Shown here in pieces: positions 1-9,601 of a stretch of DNA of 63,365 nt (positions are counted from its first letter, which is position 1; every line of letters begins with the position of its first letter). The stretch comes from Saprospiraceae bacterium (GTDB lineage: Bacteria > Bacteroidota > Bacteroidia > Chitinophagales > Saprospiraceae). The translations under genes and the position numbers were made by a program. The notes beneath the pieces were generated by a model, which searched no databases, was not told the DNA's origin, and saw only the letters and a program-made list of their open reading frames with translations. Where the stretch lies: positions 1 through 63,365 of the forward strand of contig JARGNR010000033.1 of assembly GCA_029212405.1 (NCBI GenBank), read 5' to 3'.

Positions 1-90
1 CAGTATGGCATTTTTAGCAGCTTGATTCTTTTGTTTCGTTTTCTCATCAAGGAGAAAATGAAAGCCTGTCCTGGCGAAGAACCAAATTAG
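1..90 (+). CDS. 3' end of an unidentified gene (partial)
   Basis: One frame is open from the first base of the window to a TAG at 88-90, giving about 29 residues rich in Leu, Ile and Phe followed by a charged tail. This could be the C terminus of a membrane-associated protein or a glycosyltransferase running in from the left. There is too little sequence to name a family, and a chance open frame of this length is possible. Confidence 0.35.
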   Translation, partial: QYGIFSSLILLFRFLIKEKMKACPGEEPN

Positions 91-246
91 ACTAGAAAAC
101 TATTTCCTTGAATTTACGTAAAATCTTAGAAAAACGGGGCTCTCATTCAGGAGTAAGAAGCATAAATTATTGAAAATCAATATATGAAATATACTTAGAA
201 AACGCTCAATTTGAACCTCTGGTTCTGAAATATATCAGAATTGACC

Positions 247-2391
247 TTAGCGTATGCCACTCCCATTTTCAAATGAAGCCTCACTTGGAGCAACAAAAAC
301 CAATTTACCATCACTGTTTTCAGCCATCAAAATCATTCCTTTTGATTCTACTCCACGGATCTTTCTTGGAGCAAGATTGGCCAAAAGACTGACTTGTTGC
401 CCTATAATATCTTCGGGTTTATAGTATTGAGCAATACCAGAGACCACGGTTCGTGTTTCGAAACCTAAATCCAATTTGATTTGAAGTAGTTTATCCGCCT
501 TTTTTACCTTGCTCGCTTCAATGATTGTTGCCGTCCGAATGTCCATCTTTGTGAAGTCATCAAATGTAACCTCTTCTTTTACAGGGTTAGAAACAGCTGC
601 AGTAGCTTCTTCCTTTTTGTGTGCATTGGCTTTTAATTTTTCAACTTGAGCCTCAATCACACTATCGTCTATTCTAGAAAACAAATGCGAAGGTTTTCCA
701 ATGATGTGACCCGATTTTAGAGGATGTTCTCCCTCAGCTAGGGCATCCATCAACGATAAAAAGCCCGAATGATCATCTACTTTTGGAAGATTCAATAAAG
801 CACTGATCTTATCCGAAGTGAACGGTAAGAAAGGTTTGATCGCCGTCCCCAGGGCAGCTACATATTGAAGTGCAAGATTCATAACCACAGGAACCTCTTC
901 TGGATTTGTTTTTTGTTTTTTCCATGGTTCATTGGCCTGTAGGATTTGATTTCCTTTCGAAGAAATCTCCATCAACTTCTGAAGCGCATTTCTAAACTCA
1001 TACTGACGGATATAATCTCCTACCTGATGCAAGTCATCAAATAATCGAAGCAACTCAGAATCGTGATATGCAGCATCCATTGGGTCATCAGGGCCAACAA
1101 GGTCTTGACCTTCATCAAATTCTGGAACAGCGCCTTCGTAGTATTTATTGGTCAGCACAATAACCCGATTGACAAAGTTGGCAAGGTTATTAACTAATTC
1201 ACTATTATTGGCTTCTTGATAAGACTTCCAGGTGAATTCACTGTCCTTTGTTTCGGGCATGTTCTTGATCATGCAGTACCTCAATTCATCTTCTTTCCCA
1301 GGTAAATCGTCCAAATATTCATGTACCCATACAGCCCAGTTCTTTGAAGTAGAAAGTTTATCTCCTTCTAGGTTCACAAATTGGTTTGCAGGAACATTTA
1401 CAGGAAGAATATAGTCTCCATGTGCATTAAGAATCGATGGAAAAATCAAACAGTGAAAAACAATATTGTCTTTTCCGATAAAATGTATCAAGGCAGTATC
1501 TTCATCCTTCCAATAAGGCTCCCAATCCTTCCCCTTCTCTTCGGCCCACTGTTTGGTGGCAGAGATATAACCGATGGGTGCATCCATCCAGACATATAGC
1601 TTTTTCCCTTCGTGACCTTCAATATGGTGTGGAACATCCACACCCCAAGGGAGGTCTCTTGTCATCGATCTAGGGTGCAAGCCATTATCCAACCAAGAAT
1701 TACATTGTCCGAGCACATGATTCTTCCATTCTGCTGGGTCATGCAACTGCTGGTCATCTTTATTTCCTTCCGCAATCCACTTTTTGAGCCATGCTTCGTA
1801 TTTATTCAGAGGCAGATACCAATGGGTCGTCTTCTTCAATACTGGAGTGCCGCCCGAAATTTTTGATTTTGGGTTGATCAACTCCGTAGGGCTTAACGTA
1901 GATCCACAGTTTTCACATTGATCTCCATAAGCTTCTTCATTGCCACATTTTGGACAAGTTCCAGAGATGTATCTGTCGGCTAGAAATTGTTTTTGCTCCT
2001 CATCGTAATATTGTTCAGACTCGATTACCTCAAATTCTCCTTTTTCGTACAGGTTCGTAAAAAACTCTTGAGAAGTTTTGTGGTGAAGGTCAGCAGAAGT
2101 TCTATGGTAAATATCAAATGAAACACCAATTCGATCAAAGGTTTCTTTAAATAATCCGTGGTAATGATCAACGATTTCTTTTGGCGTTTTACCATCTTTA
2201 GCTGCTCTGAGTGTAATTGCTGCACCATGCTCATCTGAGCCACAAACAAACACTACATCTTCACCCATCATTCTTCTGAAACGAGCATAAATGTCTGCGG
2301 ATAAATAGGCACCAGCAAGATGGCCGATGTGAAGCGGACCGTTTGCATAAGGTAGTGCAGATGTGATCAGGTATCTGTCATATTGCCTCAT
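247..2391 (-). CDS. metG: Methionyl-tRNA synthetase, long form with C-terminal tRNA-binding domain
   Basis: Charges tRNA(Met) with methionine in the cytoplasm. The HIGH signature is at residues 21-24 (PLHIGH). A four-cysteine zinc knuckle (CPKC...CENC) sits near residues 145-165, and the KMSKS-loop equivalent reads KLSTSK near residue 345. An anticodon-binding helical domain follows, then a lysine/alanine-rich linker and a C-terminal EMAP/Trbp111-like domain from about residue 605 (DFTKMDIRTATI) to the end. At 714 residues it matches dimeric MetG proteins with this appended domain. It lies downstream of the TPR gene on the same strand with about 100 bp between them. The ATG at 2391 gives the canonical N terminus. 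Confidence 0.97.
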   Translation of the reverse strand: MRQYDRYLITSALPYANGPLHIGHLAGAYLSADIYARFRRMMGEDVVFVCGSDEHGAAITLRAAKDGKTPKEIVDHYHGLFKETFDRIGVSFDIYHRTSADLHHKTSQEFFTNLYEKGEFEVIESEQYYDEEQKQFLADRYISGTCPKCGNEEAYGDQCENCGSTLSPTELINPKSKISGGTPVLKKTTHWYLPLNKYEAWLKKWIAEGNKDDQQLHDPAEWKNHVLGQCNSWLDNGLHPRSMTRDLPWGVDVPHHIEGHEGKKLYVWMDAPIGYISATKQWAEEKGKDWEPYWKDEDTALIHFIGKDNIVFHCLIFPSILNAHGDYILPVNVPANQFVNLEGDKLSTSKNWAVWVHEYLDDLPGKEDELRYCMIKNMPETKDSEFTWKSYQEANNSELVNNLANFVNRVIVLTNKYYEGAVPEFDEGQDLVGPDDPMDAAYHDSELLRLFDDLHQVGDYIRQYEFRNALQKLMEISSKGNQILQANEPWKKQKTNPEEVPVVMNLALQYVAALGTAIKPFLPFTSDKISALLNLPKVDDHSGFLSLMDALAEGEHPLKSGHIIGKPSHLFSRIDDSVIEAQVEKLKANAHKKEEATAAVSNPVKEEVTFDDFTKMDIRTATIIEASKVKKADKLLQIKLDLGFETRTVVSGIAQYYKPEDIIGQQVSLLANLAPRKIRGVESKGMILMAENSDGKLVFVAPSEASFENGSGIR

Positions 2392-2498
2392 AATCTTTGT
2401 ACGTCGATATTAGCGAATGAAAAACAAAACGCGAAGATACTATTAAAGATTATAGAGATTAGAAATTTGGCAAATATTATATGATGATTTTTACTTGT

Positions 2499-3749
2499 TT
2501 AATCTACTTTTCTACTTGAACTACTAATTGCCATAGAATTCACTACAAATTGATACGCAAAAATCCCTAAAAAAGCAATGGACAACAATAGATCATGTTG
2601 TAATGCTATTCCTGCTATTCCTACAATAAAAACAGCGATAGTAAAGTAAACTAGTTTTTGTCTACTAGATGGATTATACGGAGATAGAAAGCTACCAAGT
2701 GGGATCATCATTGCTATAAAAAAGAGTCCTGCGATTAAAAACAACTCCATATTTTTATAATACCAAAGACCAAAACAAACTATAGAAACCAATAAAGATA
2801 GACCAGTTAATTTGGCCATCTTTTTTTGCGGACCATCCAGCAGCAACCTCCCGTAATTGTTTGTCAATAAATATAAATTCATTAGTGGGTTTATAACCCA
2901 ACTCAACAGAAAGAACCCAAGCATAAGGTAGGCTACGGGCATCAGTATTGGGGCCAGTTCTTCATTGGCTTGTCCTATTCGTAGGATGAATTGATAAAGA
3001 AGGTATGCACCGATAATTACGGCCCAAGAACCTTTAGCAGTCAACTTGGCCATAAAGTTGATATACTTATAAAATAGTTTGTATGGCCAAAACCTGGATT
3101 TTAATGCTTCTTGCATTCCATACCTAGCCAGAGAGTTGGTAGGATTAAGTCGTAAGGCTTCAGACAATCGTTCTAGTGCTTCTTTAACTTTGCCTTCTTT
3201 GAGCAGTTGGTGTCCATGATTGGCAATGGTGTATGGATCTTCAGGATTTTGTTCCAATGCTTCAAGGACAGCATTCGACGCTACATTGTTGTCCCCTAAG
3301 ATTCCTGCAAGCATTGCTTTTTGGTTCAGCGCTTCCAGGTTTTCAGGATCTATAGCCAATGCTGAATTGGTATACTGAAGAGCACGGTCATAATACCGTT
3401 GAGCAAATTTTAGACGAGACTTTAAGTTGTGAAATTGAACTTCATTCGGGTTCATTTCAAGTAATGCATCCGTTTTCTTTTCTGCTGCCTCATATTCCTC
3501 CTCCTTCAAATTGATTTCAGCCAACAATGCTAAATAGCCGGTATTTTCAGGGTCTTCAGACTGCAGCTGTAGCAATACCTGTTCGCTTTTTCTGGATTCA
3601 CCTTTGAAAAATAAAACATACGCCAACAAATATCGCCCATATTCACTCGTGGGGTCATCTTGTAAAAACGCCTCCAATTGTTTTTCCGCATCATCAATTC
3701 GGCCTTGAGCTAAAAGTAGCTGTACTCTTTCTAACATATTACTATTCAT
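2499..3749 (-). CDS. TPR-repeat inner-membrane protein
   Basis: Function unknown. Residues 1-220 or so are tetratricopeptide-like helical pairs with the typical spacing of A, G, Y, P and N residues (for example ALAIDPENLEALNQKA and EALRLNPTNSLARYGM), a scaffold for protein contacts. The C-terminal half, about residues 235-415, contains five or six hydrophobic segments. There is no cleavable signal peptide, so the TPR part should stay in the cytoplasm with the C-terminal part in the inner membrane. The gene is divergent from the symporter operon and upstream of metG. TPR-plus-membrane architecture is common in Bacteroidota and does not by itself predict a pathway. Confidence 0.8.
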   Translation of the reverse strand: MNSNMLERVQLLLAQGRIDDAEKQLEAFLQDDPTSEYGRYLLAYVLFFKGESRKSEQVLLQLQSEDPENTGYLALLAEINLKEEEYEAAEKKTDALLEMNPNEVQFHNLKSRLKFAQRYYDRALQYTNSALAIDPENLEALNQKAMLAGILGDNNVASNAVLEALEQNPEDPYTIANHGHQLLKEGKVKEALERLSEALRLNPTNSLARYGMQEALKSRFWPYKLFYKYINFMAKLTAKGSWAVIIGAYLLYQFILRIGQANEELAPILMPVAYLMLGFFLLSWVINPLMNLYLLTNNYGRLLLDGPQKKMAKLTGLSLLVSIVCFGLWYYKNMELFLIAGLFFIAMMIPLGSFLSPYNPSSRQKLVYFTIAVFIVGIAGIALQHDLLLSIAFLGIFAYQFVVNSMAISSSSRKVD

Positions 3750-3933
3750 TAAGAAGATTTGATTTGAAGGTGATATTACTCAATTCAGTGGTGAATATAA
3801 AACTTTATCAGGGAACGATATTTTTGATTCAAAAAGTCTAAAGTCATTTCATATTAATATATCATTACAAATTAGGTTCGATCCATGACATCAATATTCT
3901 TTTGTACTTTCATCATTTTTATAATTGGATACA

Positions 3934-4191
3934 ATGGAGAAGAAAACAGCAAAAGAATACTGGCGTAGAAATTTAAAACTACTGGGAGTCCTCTTATGTA
4001 TTTGGTTTATTGTCTCTTACGGGTGTGGGATTTTGTTTGCAGATTCGTTAAATACGATAAAATTTGGTGGATTTCCACTAGGGTTTTGGTTTGCTCAGCA
4101 AGGAGCTATTTATGTATTCGTGGTCCTAATTTTTGTGTATGTGTGGAAAATGAACAAATTGGACAAAGAATTTGATGTAGACGAGAAATAA
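3934..4191 (+). CDS. DUF4212 small subunit of a Na+/solute symporter
   Basis: A protein of 85 residues with two membrane spans (about residues 12-34 and 48-72) and a charged C-terminal tail. It matches the DUF4212 family by the YWRRNLK start, the GCGILFAD segment and the FPLGFWFAQQGAIYVFV segment. Family members are the small partner of a VC_2705-type sodium/solute symporter, and the large subunit follows after 5 bp. A TTG at 3925 would add three residues; the ATG at 3934 is preferred because the family usually starts just before the EKxxxYW region. Transport substrate is not shown by the sequence; short organic acids such as acetate are the usual guess. Confidence 0.88.
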   Translation: MEKKTAKEYWRRNLKLLGVLLCIWFIVSYGCGILFADSLNTIKFGGFPLGFWFAQQGAIYVFVVLIFVYVWKMNKLDKEFDVDEK

Positions 4192-4196
4192 ATAAA

Positions 4197-5888
4197 ATGG
4201 GCGTACAGACTTGGACTTTTATTATTGTTGGTTTCACCTTTTTGTTATACATCGGGGTAGCAATTTGGGCAAAAGCTGGATCTACGAAAGAGTTTTATGT
4301 AGCCGGAGGTGGAGTATCACCTTTGGCAAATGGAATGGCAACCGCTGCGGACTGGATGTCGGCCGCTTCATATTTATCAATGGCGGGGCTGATCTCGTTT
4401 ATGGGATATTCTGGGTCACAATACCTGATGGGTTGGACAGGGGGATATGTACTGTTGGCGTTATTATTGGCACCTTATCTTAGAAAGTTTGGCAAGTTTA
4501 CCGTTCCTGACTTTATTGGCGAACGATATTATTCCAAGCAAGCACGATTGGTTGCATTGATATGTGCCATATTCGTATCATTCACCTATGTCGTGGGTCA
4601 AATGAAAGGGGTGGGCGTTGCTTTTGCAAGATTTTTGGAAGTACCATTTTCTGTAGGCATTATTATTGGAATAGGCATCGTCTTTTTTTATGCTGTTTTA
4701 GGAGGAATGAAAGGAATTACGTATACCCAAGTAGCCCAATATTGTGTATTGATCTTTGCATTTACCGTTCCTGCTATTTTTATATCTATTCAAATGGTAG
4801 GAAGTCCTATCCCACAATTAGGAATGGGAGGTACAGTAAGTGACGGAACATATTTATTGGACAAACTGAATATGCTCAGTGTAGATCTAGGGTTTTCAGA
4901 GTATACTTCTGCAGGGATGGATGATCGAATAAATGTATTTTTTATAACCGCAGCATTGATGTTTGGCACGGCCGGGTTACCCCATGTGATTGTACGATTT
5001 TTCACAGTACCTAAAGTGAGGGACGCTCGAAAATCTGCGGGGTATGCACTTTTATTTATTGCCATACTATATACCACAGCACCAGCAGTAGCCGCCTTTG
5101 CACGAACGAATTTATTGCAAACGGTAAGCAATCAGCCTTATGCTGAGATGCCTCTTTGGTTTAGCAAATGGGAGACGGCAGAACTCATTACTTTTGAAGA
5201 TAAAAATCAAGATGGCTTGATTCAATATGTAGCCAATCCCGCGACGAATGAGTTGACTATTGATAGAGATATTATGGTGTTGGCCAATCCAGAAATTGCC
5301 AATCTGCCTGCTTGGGTGATTGCCCTGGTAGTAGCTGGGGGATTGGCAGCAGCCTTGTCTACCGCAGCTGGTCTTTTGTTGGTGATTGCAACCTCTATTT
5401 CTCATGATTTATTCAAAAAATATCTACGTCCTGATATCTCAGAAAAGAAAGAATTGTTTGCTGCCAGAGTTTCCATCGCAGTAGCTGTTATTGCTGCGGG
5501 CTTGGCAGGATTGAATCCTCCGGGATTTGTTGCACAGGTCGTCGCCTTGGCTTTTGGACTTGCTGCATCTTCTTTTTTTCCGGCTATTATTTTAGGGATA
5601 TTTGACAAGCGGATGAACAAAGAAGGCGCGATAGCAGGAATGATTATTGGTATCCTTTTTACATCGGCCTATATCTGGTATTTCAAAGCTCAACTTGGAG
5701 GTCCCGGCACTCCAGATCAATATTGGTTTGGTATTAAACCTGAGGGAATAGGAACCATCGGGATGTTGATCAACCTTGTTGTTTCATTGGTAATAAGTAG
5801 GATGACCCCTCCACCCCCTAAAACGGTTCAAGCCATTGTTGAGGATATTCGAATTCCTAGAGGAGCAGGCTCGGCGAGTTCGCATTGA
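4197..5888 (+). CDS. Sodium/solute symporter large subunit (SSS family, VC_2705 type)
   Basis: Inner-membrane secondary transporter of 563 residues with about 13 hydrophobic segments. SSS family hallmarks are the early GGGVSPLANGMATAADWMSA region and the late GGLAAALSTAAGLLLVIATS segment, which belongs to the acetate-permease-like branch. Between two spans there is a polar insertion of about 60 residues (roughly 315-370) that contains a D335-K-N337-Q-D339-G340 loop resembling an EF-hand calcium site. I recall a similar insertion in other VC_2705 proteins. The gene is translated directly after its small subunit, so the two probably form one transporter. It is probably Na+-driven uptake of a carboxylate; substrate not determinable here. 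Confidence 0.9.
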   Translation: MGVQTWTFIIVGFTFLLYIGVAIWAKAGSTKEFYVAGGGVSPLANGMATAADWMSAASYLSMAGLISFMGYSGSQYLMGWTGGYVLLALLLAPYLRKFGKFTVPDFIGERYYSKQARLVALICAIFVSFTYVVGQMKGVGVAFARFLEVPFSVGIIIGIGIVFFYAVLGGMKGITYTQVAQYCVLIFAFTVPAIFISIQMVGSPIPQLGMGGTVSDGTYLLDKLNMLSVDLGFSEYTSAGMDDRINVFFITAALMFGTAGLPHVIVRFFTVPKVRDARKSAGYALLFIAILYTTAPAVAAFARTNLLQTVSNQPYAEMPLWFSKWETAELITFEDKNQDGLIQYVANPATNELTIDRDIMVLANPEIANLPAWVIALVVAGGLAAALSTAAGLLLVIATSISHDLFKKYLRPDISEKKELFAARVSIAVAVIAAGLAGLNPPGFVAQVVALAFGLAASSFFPAIILGIFDKRMNKEGAIAGMIIGILFTSAYIWYFKAQLGGPGTPDQYWFGIKPEGIGTIGMLINLVVSLVISRMTPPPPKTVQAIVEDIRIPRGAGSASSH

Positions 5889-6074
5889 TACAAGGGAGAA
5901 ATATCTGTTTTTAACCCATCAGAATAGAAAAACAATTAACCTTTCAAGACAAATTGTTTATTAAATAAGAGGGAGCTATTTTACCCCTTTTTAGAATGAA
6001 GAATCAAAGATTATTTTCGTATTTTGTAGTTAATAGAACGAAGTAATTTTAAAACAAATAATAAAATTGTATCA

Positions 6075-6794
6075 ATGAAAATAGGATATACTTTTTTGGT
6101 TTTTTTAACCTGTTTTGGTTTGAAAAGTCAAGATATGGATGTACAAGCTATTGTGGACGCATGTATCGAAAAACATGGAGGAGAGCAATATAAAAATGCA
6201 CACTATGCGTATGACTTTCGAAAGAACCATTATGAATACCACTATGAAAACGGGACGTTTACGTATGAACTCCATTCCAAGGATGGAAAAATAAAAGATG
6301 TATTGACAAATGAAGGGTTTACTCGAAGAGTTAATGGAAAGGAGGTTAAACTAAAAGATAAAGAGATAAAAGCCTATTCCAACAGTGTAAATTCAGTGCA
6401 TTATTTTTTCTTTTTGCCTGCGTATCTAAATGATGCTGCGGTGAATAAAGAGTTGGTTGGTGAGGCAACAATAAAAGGGAAAACGTATTACAAAGTGAAA
6501 GTTACTTTTGATGAAAATGGAGGAGGTGATGATCATGATGATATCCATATGTATTGGATCAATAAAGAGGATTTTTCAATGGATTATATGGGCTATTCTT
6601 TTCATGTAAATGGAGGAGGAGTACGATTCAGGTCAGGATTTAACAAAAGAAACATAGGAGGCATTATCTTCCAAGACTACATCAACTATAAACATGACAA
6701 AACAACACCAGTAGATAAAATGGATGCATTGTATTTGGACAATAAACTTGTTCAGGTGTCTACTATTGAAATGGTGAATGTCAAGGAGATTTGA
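6075..6794 (+). CDS. Secreted DUF6503-like protein
   Basis: A protein of 239 residues with an N-terminal signal peptide (hydrophobic to about residue 16, then SQDMDVQ). The mature part starts with an AIVDACIEKHGGEQYKNAHY-type segment seen in Bacteroidota DUF6503 proteins, which I believe adopt a LolA/LppX-like beta fold; this assignment is from memory. It is rich in aromatic beta strands and contains a D/H cluster (GGGDDHDDIH, about residues 150-159) that could bind a metal. It stands alone between the symporter and gpmI. No enzymatic motif is visible. It probably acts in the periplasm. Confidence 0.7.
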   Translation: MKIGYTFLVFLTCFGLKSQDMDVQAIVDACIEKHGGEQYKNAHYAYDFRKNHYEYHYENGTFTYELHSKDGKIKDVLTNEGFTRRVNGKEVKLKDKEIKAYSNSVNSVHYFFFLPAYLNDAAVNKELVGEATIKGKTYYKVKVTFDENGGGDDHDDIHMYWINKEDFSMDYMGYSFHVNGGGVRFRSGFNKRNIGGIIFQDYINYKHDKTTPVDKMDALYLDNKLVQVSTIEMVNVKEI

Positions 6795-6856
6795 TAGAAC
6801 TTTGTATGAGATTAACTGTTGTTTTTATTGAATTTATTTAAAAAAATGGAACAAGG

Positions 6857-6888
6857 TTGCCGCATTGTAATTAGCCCTGCTAATTTTG
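6857..6888 (+). promoter_or_regulatory. Candidate promoter for gpmI
   Basis: TTGC at 6857-6860, a 20-bp spacer, and TAATTTTG at 6881-6888 fit the Bacteroidota -33/-7 consensus (TTTG, TAnnTTTG), with one mismatch in the -33 element. Transcription would begin near 6894, giving a leader of under 20 nt before the gpmI ATG at 6911. Confidence 0.45.
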
Positions 6889-6910
6889 CGGGGAAGAGAT
6901 ACAAGAAAGA

Positions 6911-8437
6911 ATGACAAGAAAAGCAGCATTGATCATCCTAGACGGATGGGGGCATGGTTTGAATCCTGAAGTAAGCGCCCTTGCACAAGCAGAAACCCCT
7001 TTTATAGATAATTTATACCACCAATATCCTAATGCCGAATTGGTCACCTTTGGTGAAGAAGTGGGACTGCCAGAAGGGCAAATGGGAAACTCAGAAGTGG
7101 GCCATTTAAATATTGGAGCAGGAAGAATCGTATATCAGGAGTTGGCACGAATCAATAAAGAGATTCGCGATAAAACATTAGCGCAAAATACCGTACTCCA
7201 AAAAGGTATTGAGGATGCCAAATCTACTACCAAAAGAATCCACCTTTTAGGACTGGTATCAGACGGAGGCGTGCATTCACACATCAATCATTTATTGGCA
7301 CTTTGTGAGATTTTGAAAAATGAAGAGGTAGAGGTTTTTATTCATGCTTTTTTGGATGGCAGGGATACAGATCCAAAAGGAGGATATCAATACCTCAAAA
7401 CGGTTGAAGAGGCGATCAAAGGCACCAATGCCAAAATAGCGACGGTGATAGGTCGATATTATGCGATGGATAGAGACAACCGCTGGGAAAGGGTACAAAA
7501 AGCATATCACTTACTTGTAAATGGAAAAGGAGAGATGACGGAAGATGTATTGCCGATATTAAAGGAGCAATATGAGGAAGGCATTACCGATGAATTTATG
7601 GCAGCTATTCAAGCCACATCGGACGGAAAGGCCATTGGAAATATTCAGGATGGAGACACAGTGATTTTTTATAATTATCGTACCGATAGACCAAGAGAGT
7701 TGACCAAAGTATTGACACAGGAGGATAATCCAACCTATGATATGTGCACGTTGGATTTGAACTTCTTGACGATGACCAATTATGACGCAAGCTTTAAGGG
7801 ATTAAAAGTGATTTTTGAAAAAGACAACTTGGTCAACACCATAGGGGAAGTTGTTGCGGATAAGGGGCTTAGCCAAGTAAGAATTGCCGAAACAGAAAAA
7901 TATCCACACGTAACATTTTTCTTTTCAGGGGGAAGAGAGGAACCATTTCAAAATGAAAAAAGAATTCTTGCAGCGTCACCGGATGTTCCTACTTATGACT
8001 TGCAACCAGAAATGAGTGCTCAAGAAATTACGGATCGTTTGATAGAATGTATTAAAGAGGATACGCCAGATTTTATATGTCTAAACTATGCGAATACTGA
8101 TATGGTAGGACATACTGGTGTGTTTGAAGCGGGTAAAAAAGCGGCAAGTTTTATCGATGGTTGTTTGGAAAGATTGGTACCAACAATGTTGGATCATGAA
8201 TATTCTATTATTGTTATTGCGGATCATGGTAATAGCGATATCATGATCAATCCCGATGGAAGCCCACATACAGCACATACAACGAATATGGTTCCTGTCT
8301 TTTTTATTTCCAATGAGGAAGCAATGAAAAACGTGACTATAAGGAACGGGAAGTTGGGAGATATAGCACCCACACTGCTCCATGTTATGAATATTGAGAA
8401 GCCAGAAGAAATGGATGGAGACGTATTATTGTCTTAA
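6911..8437 (+). CDS. gpmI: 2,3-bisphosphoglycerate-independent phosphoglycerate mutase
   Basis: Interconverts 3- and 2-phosphoglycerate in glycolysis/gluconeogenesis using two Mn2+ ions. Alkaline-phosphatase-superfamily motifs are clear: LIILDGWG with metal ligand D11, the GQMGNSEVGHLNIGAGR segment with the catalytic serine at S61, the DGRDTDP substrate loop, and the late ADHGNSD and HTAHTTN metal-binding segments. The length of 508 residues is typical. It is a single-gene unit preceded by a promoter-like sequence, and the neighbours are not glycolytic. Confidence 0.97.
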   Translation: MTRKAALIILDGWGHGLNPEVSALAQAETPFIDNLYHQYPNAELVTFGEEVGLPEGQMGNSEVGHLNIGAGRIVYQELARINKEIRDKTLAQNTVLQKGIEDAKSTTKRIHLLGLVSDGGVHSHINHLLALCEILKNEEVEVFIHAFLDGRDTDPKGGYQYLKTVEEAIKGTNAKIATVIGRYYAMDRDNRWERVQKAYHLLVNGKGEMTEDVLPILKEQYEEGITDEFMAAIQATSDGKAIGNIQDGDTVIFYNYRTDRPRELTKVLTQEDNPTYDMCTLDLNFLTMTNYDASFKGLKVIFEKDNLVNTIGEVVADKGLSQVRIAETEKYPHVTFFFSGGREEPFQNEKRILAASPDVPTYDLQPEMSAQEITDRLIECIKEDTPDFICLNYANTDMVGHTGVFEAGKKAASFIDGCLERLVPTMLDHEYSIIVIADHGNSDIMINPDGSPHTAHTTNMVPVFFISNEEAMKNVTIRNGKLGDIAPTLLHVMNIEKPEEMDGDVLLS

Positions 8438-8483
8438 TAATCCAAAGATCTATCCTTCCACCAAAATAAGAGAATACCAAGTA

Positions 8484-8515
8484 TTTGTATTATGTGATTA
8501 GTATAAATATATTTG
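8484..8515 (+). promoter_or_regulatory. Strong-consensus Bacteroidota promoter
   Basis: TTTG at 8484-8487, then exactly 20 bp, then TATATTTG at 8508-8515. Both boxes match the Bacteroidota consensus fully. The predicted start near 8521 gives a leader of about 24 nt for the beta-helix lipoprotein at 8545. This is the best promoter match I found in the window. Confidence 0.6.
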
Positions 8516-8544
8516 CGGCGTTTTGCAATTAAAAAAAGATAGCA

Positions 8545-9498
8545 ATGAAGATTTTACAGATTGTTTTACTAATGTGCATAGGCTTGACGTCATGTAAAAC
8601 GGAGTCAGCAACTCCGAATTCAATGGGATCGTCCATCGAAGAACTAAATAGCCAAAACCCACAGTCAAATTCGACCAATGAGGCAGAAGCTGTGACACCT
8701 TTCACAGGAACCCCAGATACAGTAGTTGTTTCTACTTTGGAGGGATTAGTGGAAAATGCTAAAAGTAATACGGTTATACTTCTTGAAAAAGGAACCTACT
8801 CTTTGGAAGAGAATCTAGTGTATTTAATGACAAAAGATGAAAGAAAAATAATTGATAAGAATGTAACTCAAACGCGTTCTTTGGGAGGACAATTGTTCTT
8901 TTCTGGCTTGTCAAATTTTCACATCATTGCTAAAGATGGAGTAAATATTCTTTCGTACAATCCTATCGCTCCAGCATTGTATTTAATTAAAGGTACCAAT
9001 GTTTCATTCTCAAACTTTACTATTCGAAAAGCGAAAAAGGGGAATGCTGATGTAGTAGCAATTTCAACGAGTAAGGATATCCAAATGGATAAAATAAACA
9101 TCAAAGGAGGAGGATCATACGGGATGAATATTTTTGATGCAACAAATTTGACCATTACAAATAGTGAGATTACAAAATGTACTAAGGGAGGACTTACAAT
9201 CAGTAATTCCAAAGAAGTAAAAATAATCAACAGTTCTATTTCAGATAATACGTGTTTGGTTCCAGTGGTAAATTTGTATGGGAACGATAATATCGTCTTT
9301 ATGCAAGGTGTTACAATCAAAAACAATACAAGAGATGTCGAAAAGGCATTTCAACAATCTGATCGGATCTTTGCCGTAGGTGCAAACTCATTACTGTTAG
9401 AGGGGTGTACCATTGAAAATAATCCTGGGTTTACAATCCTTGGAGCAGGGAAAACGAATTTGGTTAACACAGAATTTAAGGGATTAAAAATGCAATAA
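8545..9498 (+). CDS. Lipoprotein with right-handed parallel beta-helix
   Basis: A protein of 317 residues. A lipobox (GLTSC, Cys17) ends a short hydrophobic signal, so the mature protein is lipid-anchored. After a Ser/Asn/Thr-rich linker to about residue 60, the chain shows repeating strands with stacked N/I/V residues (FTIRKAK, INIKGGG, LTITNSEITKC, VKIINSSIS, VTIKNN), the pattern of pectate-lyase-like beta-helix repeats. Such folds usually bind or cleave polysaccharides, but no catalytic triad can be picked out. The next gene is also a small lipoprotein; about 100 bp separates them. Confidence 0.8.
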   Translation: MKILQIVLLMCIGLTSCKTESATPNSMGSSIEELNSQNPQSNSTNEAEAVTPFTGTPDTVVVSTLEGLVENAKSNTVILLEKGTYSLEENLVYLMTKDERKIIDKNVTQTRSLGGQLFFSGLSNFHIIAKDGVNILSYNPIAPALYLIKGTNVSFSNFTIRKAKKGNADVVAISTSKDIQMDKINIKGGGSYGMNIFDATNLTITNSEITKCTKGGLTISNSKEVKIINSSISDNTCLVPVVNLYGNDNIVFMQGVTIKNNTRDVEKAFQQSDRIFAVGANSLLLEGCTIENNPGFTILGAGKTNLVNTEFKGLKMQ

Positions 9499-9601
9499 GT
9501 AATGTGTGGGTTTGATCCTCCAGATCTACGCAACAATTTATTTCTATTAAAAATGTTATCTTAGAAAGTAGTATAAGTTCTACGATCTAAATAGCAACGA
9601 T

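Noticed and set aside
8919-9326. 135-residue open frame opposite the beta-helix lipoprotein
   Set aside because: The repeating beta-strand codons of the sense gene explain the lack of stops.
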